Shown here in pieces: positions 1 through 11,777 of a stretch of 64,000 nt of DNA. Both the position numbers and the translations under genes were made by a program. Positions within the stretch are counted from its first letter, which is position 1; each line of letters starts with the position of its first letter. The notes under the pieces are model-generated. The model was not told where the DNA came from and ran no database searches. It saw only the letters and a program-made list of their open reading frames with translations. Origin of the DNA: Diphasiastrum complanatum (Eukaryota; Streptophyta; Lycopodiopsida; Lycopodiales; Lycopodiaceae); the NCBI GenBank assembly GCA_029204225.1, contig CM055092.1:43011863-43075862 (forward strand), read 5' to 3'.

Positions 1-250
1 AGAGCCAAAAGCATCCTGGGCACTCAACCATGCATAGCCCTAAGTTCCCTATACATAGCTTCACCTGCAATAGAGTCCTATGCATGGACCAACTATTCAT
101 AGAATTGTTATTGATAACTCTACACATGCATACATTGTCTCATACCTTGTCTAAACTCCATTTAGTGTGTTCTGGGCCTCACAAGGATATTAGTTACTTT
201 CGGGTCACATCTAGTATGACGTGGCATAACTAACAGCTTGTTTCACTGGA

Positions 251-1300
251 CTACCATCGTGTATCCAAGACTAGGAGTATACTGTATCCTATGTACTGGT
301 CATGGACATAACATGTACAATCACGGGCCACTTCCAACATTTCATGCATATCATGCAAGAAATTCGCAACTTTTTGGATCTTAGCAGACTTCATCTCCAC
401 ATATACCGGAGATCTGGGTTGAAAAGCGTACATCAACATAAACGAACTATAACCAGTAGTAGAATGTTTTCTACTATTATAAGCAAACTCAGTCAAAGAA
501 ACGTAATCTTTCCACAAAGATTGTCTGTGAAACACATATGTTCTCAACATATCCTTCATAGTCTGATTAGTTCTCTCAGTCTGGCCATCTGATTCAGGAT
601 GATCAGGAGAACTAAAACTAAGCGAGGTTTCTAGCTTATGGAATACATTTGACCAAAAGTGACCTGTAAATTTAGGATCTGGGCTAAATCAAATTTTTTT
701 GCAATTGAAAGTCCAATCACAAAATCCATATATATACTTTCCCATCATTCTTGAGGGATATCTAGGGGATGTAACAACCCTCCAGTCTTTAAGCATTCAA
801 ATTTGGCTACCTAACAAGATCTACATTAAACCACATAAGACTCGACAAATGGCTTGACTTTTGACCAATAAAACTCTCTTTTGACCAAGTCTAGAGTCCT
901 ATGTATACCCAAATGACCTGCACAGGGAACGTCATGACACTCATAAAGAATTCTCTTCTTTATCTCATCATCTGTAGGTACACAAACTTTTCCATTCCGA
1001 AATAGTAAACCACCTCGGATAGAGAACTGAACTGCTATCTTCTTATCTTTCCTAGAAACTTGAGACCCCTGTGAGTAAATCTCTATTCCATTCTCATTTT
1101 TTCCTATGACCACCATCTTCCAAATGGGACCAAAATGAGAATCTGATTCACACCTCCCTCTCAGTGAAAGATATAGATCAGTGGAAATCTGGGTGAATGA
1201 AAGCTCATTTATTTCACCAATCCGACTAAGCGCATCCTCAACCTGGTTAGAGCTACCCTTGACATATCGGATCTCATGATCAAACTCTTGCATAAGTCAC
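251..1300 (-). pseudogene. Ty3/gypsy pol remnant (RNase H end, integrase)
   Basis: Read on the minus strand from about 1300 to 250, this is the 3' half of a gypsy polyprotein. The RNase H end (EIRYVKGSSNQVEDALSRI) is followed by an H2C2 zinc-binding stretch (GHLGIHRT...FYWSKVK), a piece of the integrase core (MDFVIGL near 730), the DGQTERTNQTM motif near 570, and the integrase C-terminal part (SLTEFAYNSRKHSTTGYSSF) down to 251. The core lacks most of the segment between the first and second catalytic Asp, and stops and frameshifts break it between 560 and 826, so it cannot be functional. It has no visible LTRs and ends abruptly near 1320, next to the truncated LTR of element B. Family assignment is firm; clade is not resolved. 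Confidence 0.85.
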
Positions 1301-1374
1301 GCCGATGAAGCTTTTCCTCGAAAGAATAGAATTACACTCAATTTTTTTATCTTCAAGAATTTCATGTAGATTAA

Positions 1375-1663
1375 TTGCACTCATTAGCATCTGATCTTGT
1401 TTTTCTGAATCAATACTATTTTCTTATTGCATTCAGTTTGTGTCAGATGCATGCTTCTCTGTATTGTTTTTGTAACTGATAGAAATTGTCTGAGAATTCG
1501 ATACTTTATGTTTGGCTACGTAATCACTTAGTATCTAGCGAAAGTTAGTTGCTAAAGATTGGACGTGATTTCCATCACTACTGCTTTGTTCAATTTTTGA
1601 TAGGCATAGTCATGCATTGGAAGTAGGAAGTTTTCGCATTCTATTATTCACCTATTTTCAACA
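1375..1663 (+). repeat. Truncated 5' LTR of copia element B
   Basis: This 289-bp stretch matches 12631-12919 as a direct repeat at roughly 93% identity by eye. Both copies end in CA, and this one is followed at once by a tRNA-Met primer binding site, so it is the 3' end of a 5' LTR. Its upstream part is missing and the gypsy remnant lies there instead. The divergence from the other copy shows that element B is much older than element A. Confidence 0.8.
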
Positions 1664-1674
1664 TGGTATTAGAG
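1664..1674 (+). other. Primer binding site of element B
   Basis: TGGTATTAGAG directly follows the LTR end. It matches the 3' end complement of initiator tRNA-Met (TGGTATCAGAG) with one change, as is usual for plant copia elements. Confidence 0.7.
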
Positions 1675-3219
1675 TGTACCTACATGATATCAGAGCATAC
1701 TATCATAGTATAGGTGCTAGATCTCCATCTCCTTGAGACTAATAATCGAAATTTGTGCAACCTGTAGATCAAAGGTTTTCCTTAAGACTGGGACTTCAAC
1801 TGAGCGAAGAACTACGGAAACACCCAGTAGCAAAATGGAGGATACGGTCCTCCCAAAGGTTAGTACCTGCCAAGAAACCAGAGACGAAACCGTCAATGGC
1901 AGATACAAGTGTTAAGAGAGAAGACACGTGGGAAGCACTCAGGCATGCAAGTTGTGAAGCTACTGGGAGCGTTCCAATTTTGAGATTGTCATCCACCTAT
2001 AGCAATAAGACATTCTGATCAAATTGCGACAATTTGTGAAAAACAGTTTTTGTGATAAAGACTGACAAAAATAAACACTTGGTTTTATGCAAGCGAACGA
2101 GGATCTATGCTTTTCCAAGTGACGATCGAAGACGTCAATGCGGAAGCGGAGCGACATCATCCAATATGAGTTGCAGTGGTGGGTCCTGCAACACATTAGG
2201 GGTGGGATGATGTTGGCTGATTCTGATGAATCTCCAAGATACTCGGACAGAGCAACTCAAGAGCACCTCTCACCTTAGACCGAAGAGGTCTCTGAGGAGA
2301 CGAGATGAACGAAGACTGAGAGCCGAGAAATGCTAGTTAGGAATGGCAAGATAGAAATGTGTAAGCCTCACGGTGAATCCCGAAAGATGGAATGACCATG
2401 TAGGAACTAGTATTTCTAGTCAAATGTAATAAATGCAAGTAGACCCCTCTCAAAGAAAGTAAAAATTCCACTAGGATGCCACCTAAGAAGCTCTCTTGCT
2501 TATTTAAGAGACTTTCTCTTTGTGAAGAGGAGCTTTTTGTGTATTGTATCTACTCCATGCTAAAATCAAAAGAGCCTTCACAAGTTTGGTGCATCCATTG
2601 AGCTCTTTGATCATGCTTGTTTGTTGAGTGATGCATTCATGATCTTTCCCTTCCCTCCTTTGTGTGCTTGTTTGTGGATTAATGTAGGAACCAGCCTTCA
2701 AGTAAACTAAATAGGCTAGAAATGTGGTATAAATCTTGCATATCCTCCAACATTCTAGTTCTTGACGTTCTTGGGATGTCCAAGAACCAAAAGACTGGTT
2801 GGTTTCTTGATTCTTGGACTTCTAAAATACTGTAGATTAATTCTTGTTTCAGCTTTGTGGATTAATCCAGGTGTAGCTCAGTTTTAGTAACATGTAGGAT
2901 CTGATTCAGTTCGTTTTCAGAGTAGGTAGATGTAGAAACTATTGAATATTCATTTGAACTGCATGCTGATCTATAAATGAATGTTCATGGCTTGCATCTC
3001 TGTTTAAATGTGAGTGCTTTTAAGAGAGAACGACCCTGAGTTGTCCTCTGACAGGCAGGACAAAATTACTACAACGTTGATCTGTTTCTTCCACCTGATT
3101 TTGGGCTTTAACAAGGAAAGAATAACTTAAGCATGAGCCCACTGTCTCTGCTGACAGGCAGAAGAAGAAATAAGCAAAAGAATTCCAGTAAACAGATCCT
3201 CCCAAGCAGAGGATCTGTC
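1675..3219. other. Decayed interior of element B; no gene recognised
   Basis: No gag or protease could be recognised where element B should carry them. The short ORFs here have no familiar motifs. A 542-bp stretch at 2211-2752 begins TGTTGG and ends CAACA and contains a TATA-like CTTATTTAAG at about 2497. It could be a foreign solo LTR, but the flanking five bases (GATGA and TTCTA) do not match, so this is not established. Confidence 0.35.
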
Positions 3220-5553
3220 AACATAAACAAATCAAAGCACTGAGGTCAGATAACAGGGGAGAATACATCTCCACCGAATTCAAGGAGTACTACCTTAATA
3301 ACGACATTGAGCAATAATACATTACCTCATATTTGCCTCAGTCAAATGGTCTTGCTGAGAGAAAGAACTGAACCTTAGTCGAATCGGTAAAGTGCATGTT
3401 ATCACATGCGACACTTCTGAAGTCCTTCTAGGCTGAAGCTGTTTCAACAGCAACCTATATTCAGAATAGATGTCCTACTAAAGGTCTCTCAAACAAAACA
3501 CCATTCAAATTTTGGACATGTACCAAACCCTCTTTATCAAACTTACGAGTTTTTGGATATACTGCTTATGCGCAGATTCCTCACGATCTCAGGAAGAAGC
3601 TCGACTTCCAAAGTATCAAATGTATTTTCATCAACTACACTACTTCAAATCAAGCCTACAAGTTGTTCGATCCCATTGAGTCGAAGATATTCACTAGCCG
3701 GGATGTCATCTTCATCGAAGATCAGTTTTAAGACCTCAAGGGAAATGCTGACCTGTCAGATTCTCCTGACATATTAAACTTTCCAGTTCCTCAATTTATT
3801 ATTCCCCTTGAAGGACCACACTCATCTACTCTTGACGAACAACAAATCAACGACGAATCAAAAGATGATGATGTTGCAATTCAGCAACTACAGTATGATG
3901 AAAATGATCAACTTCCTCTATTTCCCAGAAGATCATCAAGAGCTAGCAGACCACCTATCAGGTATATTGATGAGTCTACAGCCTATCTTGTTCACAAGCT
4001 GACGTCTGTTGAAGAGGCACTCAGTCAGCCAAATTTTGATCTCTAGAAAGAAGCTATGGATAAAGAGTATGTTTCTTTTATCGAGAACCAGACATGGACG
4101 ATTGTCGAATTACCTACCAGGAACGTAGTTGATTGCAAATGGATTTTCAAAGTCAAGTACAAAGCAAATGGAAGCATCGACAAAAGAAAAGCCTGACTTG
4201 TCGCCAGAGGATTTTCTCAGGTATACAATGTCGATTATACTAAGACCTTCAGTCCAGTAGTCAAGCATTTTTCTATTCAACTTTTATTATTGTTTTCTAC
4301 TACAGTAGATTTGGAAATACATCAAATGGATGTACAGACAACATATCTCAAAGGAGTTATTGAAGAGGACATTTACATGGTGCAACCCAAAGGTTATATT
4401 ATTGAGGGTAAACACAATCATGTGTGTAAACTCCATAAGACACTTTATGGCTTGAAACAATCTGCTCGAGCATGGTTTCAAAGGATCAATTTCTTATTGA
4501 TTACAGCTACACACCTAGCTATTCAGATTCAAATGTTTACTTCAAGACAGTGCAACAATCTTTTATCATTATCACTTTGTATGTGGATGATACATTGCTT
4601 TTCAACAACACTACCAATCTGATAAAAGAAGCCAAGACAATGCTATCTTCTGAATTCGACATGACTGATCTGGGCAAAGCTCATTTCTGCCTTGGTACTC
4701 AAATTCACAGAGACAGAAATCAAAAGTTGATCTACATTACTCAACATAGGACATCTACAATATGTAACCCACATATAATTTGATTAATTGCAGTTAGCTC
4801 TCTCACCAATGGAACCAGGTCTCAAATTGTCAAAGGACCAGTGTCCTCAAACATTTCAAGAAAAGGAGCCTTACCATTCTATTATAGGATCTCTTATATA
4901 TGCAATGATCTGTACCAGGCCAGACATAGCTTTTGCAGTCAGCTCTCTCAGTCAGTATATGACCAACCCTGGTGTAACACATTGGAAGGCTCTTATCAGA
5001 GTCATGAGATATCTTTGAGCTACTATGGACTTTTGCATTTATTATCGGCAACGACAAACTCAATTTACTCAGTGGTTTTACATATGCAAGTTGGGCAGGA
5101 GATGTAGACACTCGTAAATCCACTTCCGGATTTACATTCTTCCTCAACAATGGTCCAATTTTCTGGAACAGTCACGAGCCATCTTTGATAACTCTATCTT
5201 CCACTGAATCAGAGTATATCGCAGCCTCACAAGCTATAAAGGAAGCGGTTTGGTTGAGAAACTTACTTTCAGATATCAGTCTGAATCAATCTGCTCCGAC
5301 ATTATTATTTTGTAATAATCAAAGTGCCATTGCCTTATCAGCCAACCCTAGATTTCATTCTAGGAATAAGCACGTTGAACTGAAGTATCACTTTGTCAGA
5401 AGCAAAGTTCTCAATGAAGAGGTCAGATTGCAATATTGTCGAACGCAAGATATGACAACAGATATTTTTACCAAAGCATTAATCCTGGATGCACACAGAA
5501 GATTTTATGCAGAACTAAGTTCAAAGGTCAAGGCATTCATGGATTCAGATTAA
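3220..5553 (+). pseudogene. Copia pol remnant of element B (integrase-RT-RNase H)
   Basis: A decayed Ty1/copia polyprotein read across several frames. Integrase pieces come first (LRSDNRGEY near 3240, then LPQSNGLAERKN), followed by the integrase tail (FTSRDVIFIEDQF near 3690-3730). Reverse transcriptase follows with CKWIFKVKYKANGS, QMDVQTTYLKG, YGLKQSARAW and LYVDD near 4580. RNase H ends it with STESEYIAASQAI near 5200 and the DIFTKAL tail. In-frame stops (for example after AERKN and before LVARGF) and frameshifts near 4490 and 4780 rule out a working enzyme. The final TAA (5551-5553) sits beside the polypurine tract, so the 3' end of the element is intact in layout. Confidence 0.9.
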
Positions 5554-5560
5554 GGGGAGG
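5553..5560 (+). other. Polypurine tract of element B
   Basis: AGGGGAGG lies directly before the TGTTGG start of the 3' LTR and just after the pol stop codon, the expected place for plus-strand priming. Confidence 0.7.
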
Positions 5561-6301
5561 TGTTGGATTATTCTCTTTCCTACTAATTGACTAATCGGTT
5601 TTTAATCTTCATCTAACTGTTTATCCAGCTCTGCGGATTTTCTTGTGTCTTTATACAGTCTGCAGAATTACAAGTGTTTTTACACAGTCTACAGAAATAC
5701 ACAGAGTTTGACAACAGTGTCGCATTTTCTCTCTCTACAAACTCGACAATGTTGCCTATCAAGAATCTCGTGTAAAAATGCAGTGTTGATTTTTTCGCAT
5801 TTTTTGCCTGTCAGGAATTGCGTGTAAAAATGCAGTGTCGACTTTTTTGCATTTTTTGCCTATCAAGAATTACGTGCAAAAATGCTATGTCACATTTTCT
5901 GCATTTTTTCTTGTCAGGAATTACGTGCAAAAATGCAGTGTCGTCTTTTTTGCCTATCAAAAATTATAAGTAAAAATGCAGTGTCGTATTTTTTGTCTGT
6001 GGCAGTTTACATTCAGTTATGCAGACAGACTGTTTACGGCCAATTGTCACAGCTTATCAGCAAGTAACTTCTGAGAAGAACTGGATGAATGCCAGCGGAC
6101 TCTAGCCAACTGGAAATCACATCTGACGACCTAAACACTTAGTATAATCAGTTGTTCATACATCTCATTATCAATGATCAAGTAGAATGATCAATCAATA
6201 TTGTGAATTGTGAAGGAGATGAGTGTTAGTACATGACGCTTCCTGCGCTCTCATCAAACAGATCGTTTACAATCCGAAAGTATTGTTGTTAGCTCTCTAT
6301 C
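5561..6301 (+). repeat. 3' LTR of element B, first part
   Basis: The LTR starts TGTTGG after the polypurine tract. It is cut at 6301 by element A and resumes after A's target duplication at 12465-12919, which gives an original length near 1.2 kb. An LTR of the same family lies on the minus strand at about 62.2-63.3 kb. The two share blocks such as the CTGAGAA-GAACTGGA region (about 6070-6085 here). Confidence 0.85.
5752..6000 (+). repeat. 52-bp tandem repeats inside LTR B
   Basis: About 4.5 diverged copies of a 52-bp unit start near 5752, 5804, 5856, 5908 and 5950. Each has the plan TTGCCTATCAAGAAT ... GTAAAAATGCAGTGTCG ... TTTTTGCATTT. The last copy is about 10 bp shorter. No equivalent array is seen in the related LTR at 62-63 kb. 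Confidence 0.8.
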
Positions 6302-6983
6302 TGTTAAAAATTCACAATTCTAGCTTGACTAGTTTTGGTCATATGACTTGTAAATAGTTAAATGGTCATGATGTGGCTTGTCACACGTGCCAAATAGCAT
6401 AGGATTCCATTCATAAGTATGTTCTCAAGTAGACCTAAGTGTTAGAACCTTTGGAATGAGTCCAAATTATGCTTAGATACAAGGGAGAAAAAATAGGAGC
6501 TATTTTTGGTAATGTTTGCATTGTTGAGGGATCTCCAAGATTCCAACCCTAACTTGGTAGGGATGAAAGATCCACCAAAATTAGCATTAGGGATAGGTTT
6601 AGGGCTACTCATACCTGCCCAAAACCGTGATGGATCTTGTATATATAGGTGATGATATCTCACCAAAATCAATCAAGCAATTTCATGATTTTTCTCTCAT
6701 AATGGTGCAATTGCTCTCTATGTTCATAATTGTTTGAGTATTTGTGATTACTAATGATTATAGGATTGAATGTAGGTCTGGTGTACAGTACTCAGACTGT
6801 GGGAGGCCGTACTTTCACACGTGTGAAGCCTTCTTCAAGGATTTGGGCCATTTAGTGAGGTTCAAGCATAGATTTTTGATGGATTTTGATGGTTCAACTT
6901 GTGCTAATCTTATGAAATCATAATCTATTGTTTCCCTCATCATTTCAAGTGTTTTAGGATCCTTATTTGCTGTAATTTTTACA
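6302..6983 (+). repeat. 5' LTR of element A
   Basis: 682 bp, TGTTAAAAA...TTTTTACA. It contains a TATA-like run (TTGTATATATAGG, about 6637-6649), a plausible promoter with transcription starting shortly after. A CACACGTGTG palindrome lies near 6817. The same sequence recurs at 11778-12459. Confidence 0.97.
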
Positions 6984-6995
6984 TGGTATCAGAGC
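6984..6995 (+). other. Primer binding site of element A
   Basis: TGGTATCAGAGC directly follows the LTR terminus. This is the standard complement of the initiator tRNA-Met 3' end used by plant copia elements. Confidence 0.92.
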
Positions 6996-7794
6996 CTAAA
7001 GGCTGAAATGAGCTAAATCCTTGGTTTGCATTCAATTTGATCACAATTTTTGATCTAAATCTTGTGTAGATTGGATCTTAGCATCTAGTATTGATTCTAG
7101 AACTCAAAGTGAGTCAAATACATTGGAGATTGGTGTTGTGTGACTTCATTTGCAGGTGTTTAGGTGTCTAAAACCAGAGGCAAAGTTGAATTCAATTCAC
7201 ATTACCAAGATAGCAAGTTTTGCTTGCTCCAAGCATTGATTTCTAAGCGAGTTTTGGAGGTGGTTTCATAGAGAAGGCTTTCTAGCATTCAAGGAGAGGG
7301 AAGATCAGAGTTTTGGGGACTCTTCAAGGCTGTTCTAAGGTGTAGTAGGCACCTCCTAAAGTGATTTAGGTTCAGTCCAACCATTGCTTGACTTATGCAC
7401 CAAATTAGATCAATTTTTCATCAATTTTGATCATTTTTTGCTTGTGATTGGATAGTAGATTGTGTTGCATCCTCATTAAGTTCCATTTAGATCTTTTACA
7501 AGTGATTTTGGAAGTATATTAGGTTGCTGAAATTCACTCTTTATCAGATCATTTGGAAGCTTTAATGTTCTTTATAGAAAGAGGGGCAATTCTACTAGTA
7601 TTGTCTACTTCAATCAAGCAAGTGCATTGTTTCTAGTATTCTATGATTTGATTTTGTTAGAGATCATTCTTAGATCTTTATAGGAAGTCTATTACTGATC
7701 TTTTCAGGTCCCTAAGAAGTGGGATAAGGTAGACCTTCAATCAAATCAATAGAAGTAACCTTCATTTGTGTCAAGTCCTTGATTAGGAGACTAG

Positions 7795-10700
7795 ATGGCA
7801 TCTATAAATGCATATCTTTTGGATACTAATGAAAGGCTCAACAAAACTAACTATTCCATATGGAAAGTTAGAATGGAATCTATCATGATCATGCAAGATC
7901 TGATGGAAATTGTAAATGGTAAAGAGGGTGAACCTATTCATCCTCAAGAAAAAGCCAAATACATCAAGAGGTGCAATGTTGCACTACATTGCATAAAAAT
8001 GAATGTTGCAAATGAACTCTTAAGAGAGGTAGGAGATTGCACTTCAGCTCAAGATGCTTGGGAGACTTTGCAAAAGGTCTATGAATCCAAGAACCAAACT
8101 AGAATGTTAGCTTTGAAGAATCAAATCTATAGAAGCTATCAAAAGAAAGGAGAGAGTGCACATACTTTTGTCCTAAGAGTAAAAGAATTGAACAAAGAGC
8201 TAGCCTTTATAGGTGAACCTATCAAGGATGAAGAGCTTGTTCAACTCATATTGAATGGACTAAGCTTTGAATTTGACAATTTGGTTCAGGGATATGCAAT
8301 TATGGGTAAGCTACCCATACTTGAAGAACTCCAAGGCACGCTCATGGCCGAGGAATCAAGAAGGAGCCAAATGCAAGAGAGGATGGATAGGCTTTCCATC
8401 CAAGGTGGAGATGACCAAGCTCTCTTCACCAAAGGCAAAGACAAGTCCAAAGGCAAAGGATCAACATTCAAGAAGTCTACAAAGCTTGAGGATCAAGAAG
8501 GACCCCCAAAGGCATCTCCATCAACCACCAAAGTCAAGAAGGACAAATCAAAGGTGAAGTGCTACTATTGTAGCAAGATGGGGCATTATGCCTCGGAATG
8601 CTTCAAGAGGAAGCAAGATCAAAGCCAAGCCAACATGAGCAAAGAGGAGGAGGAGGAGAGTTCACATGAGGACTCTCTCATGATGTCCATATTTTCTTCA
8701 ACAAGCTTCAAAGGAGAAGATCCTTGGTGGATTGACTCGGGTGCTAGTTCACACATGACTAGTAAAAGGGAGTTTTTCTCTTCTCTCTTATCTTATGATG
8801 GACCTATAAAGTCTATCTATACAGCAAATGATGAAGCTTGTAAGATTGAAGGAGTTGGTAGCATTCCCCTTTGCTTAGGATCTTCCAAAAAGATCAACAT
8901 AGAAGGTGTTTTGTACATTCCTACAATAACAAAGAATCTACTAAGTGTTGGCCAAATGATAGACAATGGTTTCAATGTTGACTTTGCTTCAAATGAATGT
9001 TTCATCAAGAAGAAGGGTAAGATAGTGGCTAAGGGCACTAGACTTGGCAAACTTTATAAGCTGGATGCATTTGTGGATACTAATGTTGTCATGTTGGCCG
9101 AGAAGAGCAAAATATCTACCTTTACTTTATGGCACAAAAGACTTGGACATGTCAACTCGGGTTCCATGGAGGCTATGATCAAGGAGGAGTATGCTTTAGG
9201 CCTACCAAGGTCTATTGGGAAGGAAGACAAGGTTTGTGAAGCTTGTGCCTTATCCAAGGCAGATAAGAAGGTGTTTCCTAACTCCATCACAAAGTCATCT
9301 CATCCTCTTGAACTCATACACTCGGATGTGCACATTGCTAGCAACAAATCTAATGGAGGTTCATCCATGTTTTTAACCTTCATTGATGACTACTCAAGAT
9401 ATTGTTGGGTGTTCTTACTTTCCTTCAAGTCTCAAGTATTTGATACTTTTGTAAAGTTCAAGTTGTTTGTGGAAAAGCATCATAATCATAGCATCAAGAT
9501 TCTTAGAAGTGACAATGGTGGAGAATTCATCTCCAATGAGTTCAAGGCCTTTTGTGAGGAGGAAGGGATCAAGAAAGAGACTTCTTGTCCTTACACTCCT
9601 CAACAAAATGGAGTTGCTGAAAGAAGGAATAGAACATTATGTGAATGTTCTAAGGCTTTAAGATTAGATGCTTGTTTGCCCAAATCCTTTTGGGGTGAGT
9701 CTCTTGTATGTGCAAACTACTTGATGAATAGGGTGTCTTGCAAAGCAATTGAAGGCAAAACTCCTTATGAGATGTTGTATGGAAAGAAACCCAGTCTTAA
9801 TCACTTGAAAGTTTTTGGGTGTATATGTTATGTGCATGTGCCATTAGAAACAAGAACCAAGGAGGATCCATCTTTCACAAGAGGGATCATGCTTGGATAT
9901 GCAAGCTCAAGCAAGGGCTACAAAGTCTATCTTCCATCCTTGAACAAATTTGTTGTTTCAAGGGATGTCATCTTTGATGAACATCATATGCATATGCTTG
10001 AAGAAGGCTCAAGTGCTCCAACAATCAAGAAGAAGATGGCCGAGGAGCAAGATCTTGGTTTTGAGGAGGAGCTCATGGAGGAGCAAGCACCAAACCCACC
10101 TATCACACCAAGGAGATCTTCAAGGGCAAAAGTGGAGCCATCAAGGCTCACATATCAAGGCAAAGGACAGCAAGTTGAGGGTATCTCATCCACTTCTTAT
10201 GCTTTATCTAGTTTTGAAGAACCGTCTAATGTTGAAGATGCATTGAACTCCAAAGAATGGTATAAAGCAATGTTGGATGAGTATGATGCCTTGATTGAGA
10301 ATGAAACTTGGTTGCTTGTTGAGAGACCTCAAAGGAATGTAATAGGATGCAAGTGGGTCTTCAAGCTTAAGTTGAATGCAAATGGGAGTGTTAACAAACA
10401 TAAAGCAAGATTAGTTGCAAAAGGTTATGCTCAAGAGAGAGGGATAGACTATGAGGAAACTTTTGCACCCGTGGCCAAGATGGTCACAATAAGACTAATC
10501 ATTGCACTTGCATCACATTTTGGATGGATTCTATGTCAAATGGATGTCTCTAATGCTTTCTTGAATGGTTTTTTGGAAGAGGATATCTATATGGAGCAGC
10601 CACAAGGGTTCATCAAGCATGGAATGGAGAACAAAATATGCCATCTCCAAAGAAGCATCTATGGCTTGAAGCAAGCCTTGAGATCTTGGAATTCAAGACT

Positions 10701-11763
10701 ACATTGCTATCTTATTTCACTTTCTTTTGTTCAAAGTGAATATGATCCTACTCTTTACATTAAGTTTGATGATGTTGGTATTGTACTTTTACTCATTTAT
10801 GTAGATGACATCATCATTAGTGGAAATAGTGTAGATGGTATTGAAAAAATCAAGATAGATCTATCCTTAGAGTTCAAGATGGTAGATCTAGGGTGTCTTC
10901 ACTTCATCTTAGGCATAGAAGTACTTAGAGGGTCTGATTTTATCTGTATAAGTCAAGTAAACTATGCTCAAAGTCTTTTGAAGAAGTTTAAGATGGAAGT
11001 ATGCAAAAGTGTTGACACACCAATGGAGCAAGATGTAAAAGTGCCAAATGAAGATGATGAAAGATCCTTCATGGACATCACTTTGTTTTGGCAACTTATA
11101 GGTTCCTTAATGTGGATCACTATAACTAGACCAGATCTTAGCTTTAGTGTATGTAGGTTGAGCCAATCCATGCAAAAGCCATTGAATATCCATTGGAAAA
11201 AGGCTAAGAGGATTCTAAGATACATCTCGGGTACATTGGATTTTGGGATTCTATATAGAGGAGATGTGATTAACCTTCATGCATTTAGTGATTCAGATTT
11301 TGCAGGGGACAAGAGGGATAGGAAATCAACAAGTGCCTATTCAACTTTCATAGGAGAAGGTGTGGTTTCATGGCTTTCAAAAAAGCAAGAAACTATATCT
11401 CTATCTTCAACCGAGGCCGAGTACAAAGCTTTGACAACCACTACAAAGGAGGTACTTTGGATCAAGAGATTATTGGTGGAACTAAAGATCATGGATTCAG
11501 AGGAGGCACCAATCATCTACAATGACAATATATCAGCCCAACACCTTGCATCTAACCCAATCTTCCATGCAAGATCTAAGCACATTGAGATATGCCATCA
11601 CTTTGTGAGAGAAATGGTGCAAGCCAAGGAGATTGCTTTGGAGAATGTTCCAAGCAATGAATGTGTAGCTGATCTACTTACTAAACCACTTAGAAGGACA
11701 CCTTTTATAAAGTTCAGATCATCACTTGGAGTGATTAGTAAAGCAATGATTGAACCAAGCTAG
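7795..11763 (+). CDS. Gag-pol polyprotein of copia element A, intact (1322 aa)
   Basis: One unbroken ORF encodes all retrotransposition proteins. Gag occupies about residues 1-290, with a UBN2-like region and a CCHC zinc knuckle (C256, C259, H264, C269). The protease has DSGA at 314-317. The integrase has an HHCC zinc site (H447, H452, C481, C484) and catalytic D511, D573 and E609; the D573-E609 spacing is the family's D-35-E. Reverse transcriptase spans about 845-1090, with MDVSNAFLNG near 916 and YVDD at 1002-1005. RNase H spans about 1160-1290, with D1166, D1168 and SSTEAEY. The usual YGLKQ-x-PR-x-W motif reads YGLKQALRSW, so the conserved Pro is Leu; this might reduce activity. The ATG at 7795 follows an 800-bp leader. 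Gag and pol share one frame, with no frameshift or stop. Confidence 0.97.
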   Translation: MASINAYLLDTNERLNKTNYSIWKVRMESIMIMQDLMEIVNGKEGEPIHPQEKAKYIKRCNVALHCIKMNVANELLREVGDCTSAQDAWETLQKVYESKNQTRMLALKNQIYRSYQKKGESAHTFVLRVKELNKELAFIGEPIKDEELVQLILNGLSFEFDNLVQGYAIMGKLPILEELQGTLMAEESRRSQMQERMDRLSIQGGDDQALFTKGKDKSKGKGSTFKKSTKLEDQEGPPKASPSTTKVKKDKSKVKCYYCSKMGHYASECFKRKQDQSQANMSKEEEEESSHEDSLMMSIFSSTSFKGEDPWWIDSGASSHMTSKREFFSSLLSYDGPIKSIYTANDEACKIEGVGSIPLCLGSSKKINIEGVLYIPTITKNLLSVGQMIDNGFNVDFASNECFIKKKGKIVAKGTRLGKLYKLDAFVDTNVVMLAEKSKISTFTLWHKRLGHVNSGSMEAMIKEEYALGLPRSIGKEDKVCEACALSKADKKVFPNSITKSSHPLELIHSDVHIASNKSNGGSSMFLTFIDDYSRYCWVFLLSFKSQVFDTFVKFKLFVEKHHNHSIKILRSDNGGEFISNEFKAFCEEEGIKKETSCPYTPQQNGVAERRNRTLCECSKALRLDACLPKSFWGESLVCANYLMNRVSCKAIEGKTPYEMLYGKKPSLNHLKVFGCICYVHVPLETRTKEDPSFTRGIMLGYASSSKGYKVYLPSLNKFVVSRDVIFDEHHMHMLEEGSSAPTIKKKMAEEQDLGFEEELMEEQAPNPPITPRRSSRAKVEPSRLTYQGKGQQVEGISSTSYALSSFEEPSNVEDALNSKEWYKAMLDEYDALIENETWLLVERPQRNVIGCKWVFKLKLNANGSVNKHKARLVAKGYAQERGIDYEETFAPVAKMVTIRLIIALASHFGWILCQMDVSNAFLNGFLEEDIYMEQPQGFIKHGMENKICHLQRSIYGLKQALRSWNSRLHCYLISLSFVQSEYDPTLYIKFDDVGIVLLLIYVDDIIISGNSVDGIEKIKIDLSLEFKMVDLGCLHFILGIEVLRGSDFICISQVNYAQSLLKKFKMEVCKSVDTPMEQDVKVPNEDDERSFMDITLFWQLIGSLMWITITRPDLSFSVCRLSQSMQKPLNIHWKKAKRILRYISGTLDFGILYRGDVINLHAFSDSDFAGDKRDRKSTSAYSTFIGEGVVSWLSKKQETISLSSTEAEYKALTTTTKEVLWIKRLLVELKIMDSEEAPIIYNDNISAQHLASNPIFHARSKHIEICHHFVREMVQAKEIALENVPSNECVADLLTKPLRRTPFIKFRSSLGVISKAMIEPS

Positions 11764-11777
11764 ATAGTGAGGAGGAG
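11764..11777 (+). other. Polypurine tract of element A
   Basis: The purine-rich AGTGAGGAGGAG run lies between the TAG stop and the TGTTAAAAA start of the 3' LTR, where plus-strand DNA synthesis is primed. Confidence 0.8.

Noticed and set aside
2211-2752. Solo LTR inside element B
   Set aside because: Has TG...CA ends and a TATA-like box, but flanking bases do not match and no second copy exists in the window. Kept only as a remark.
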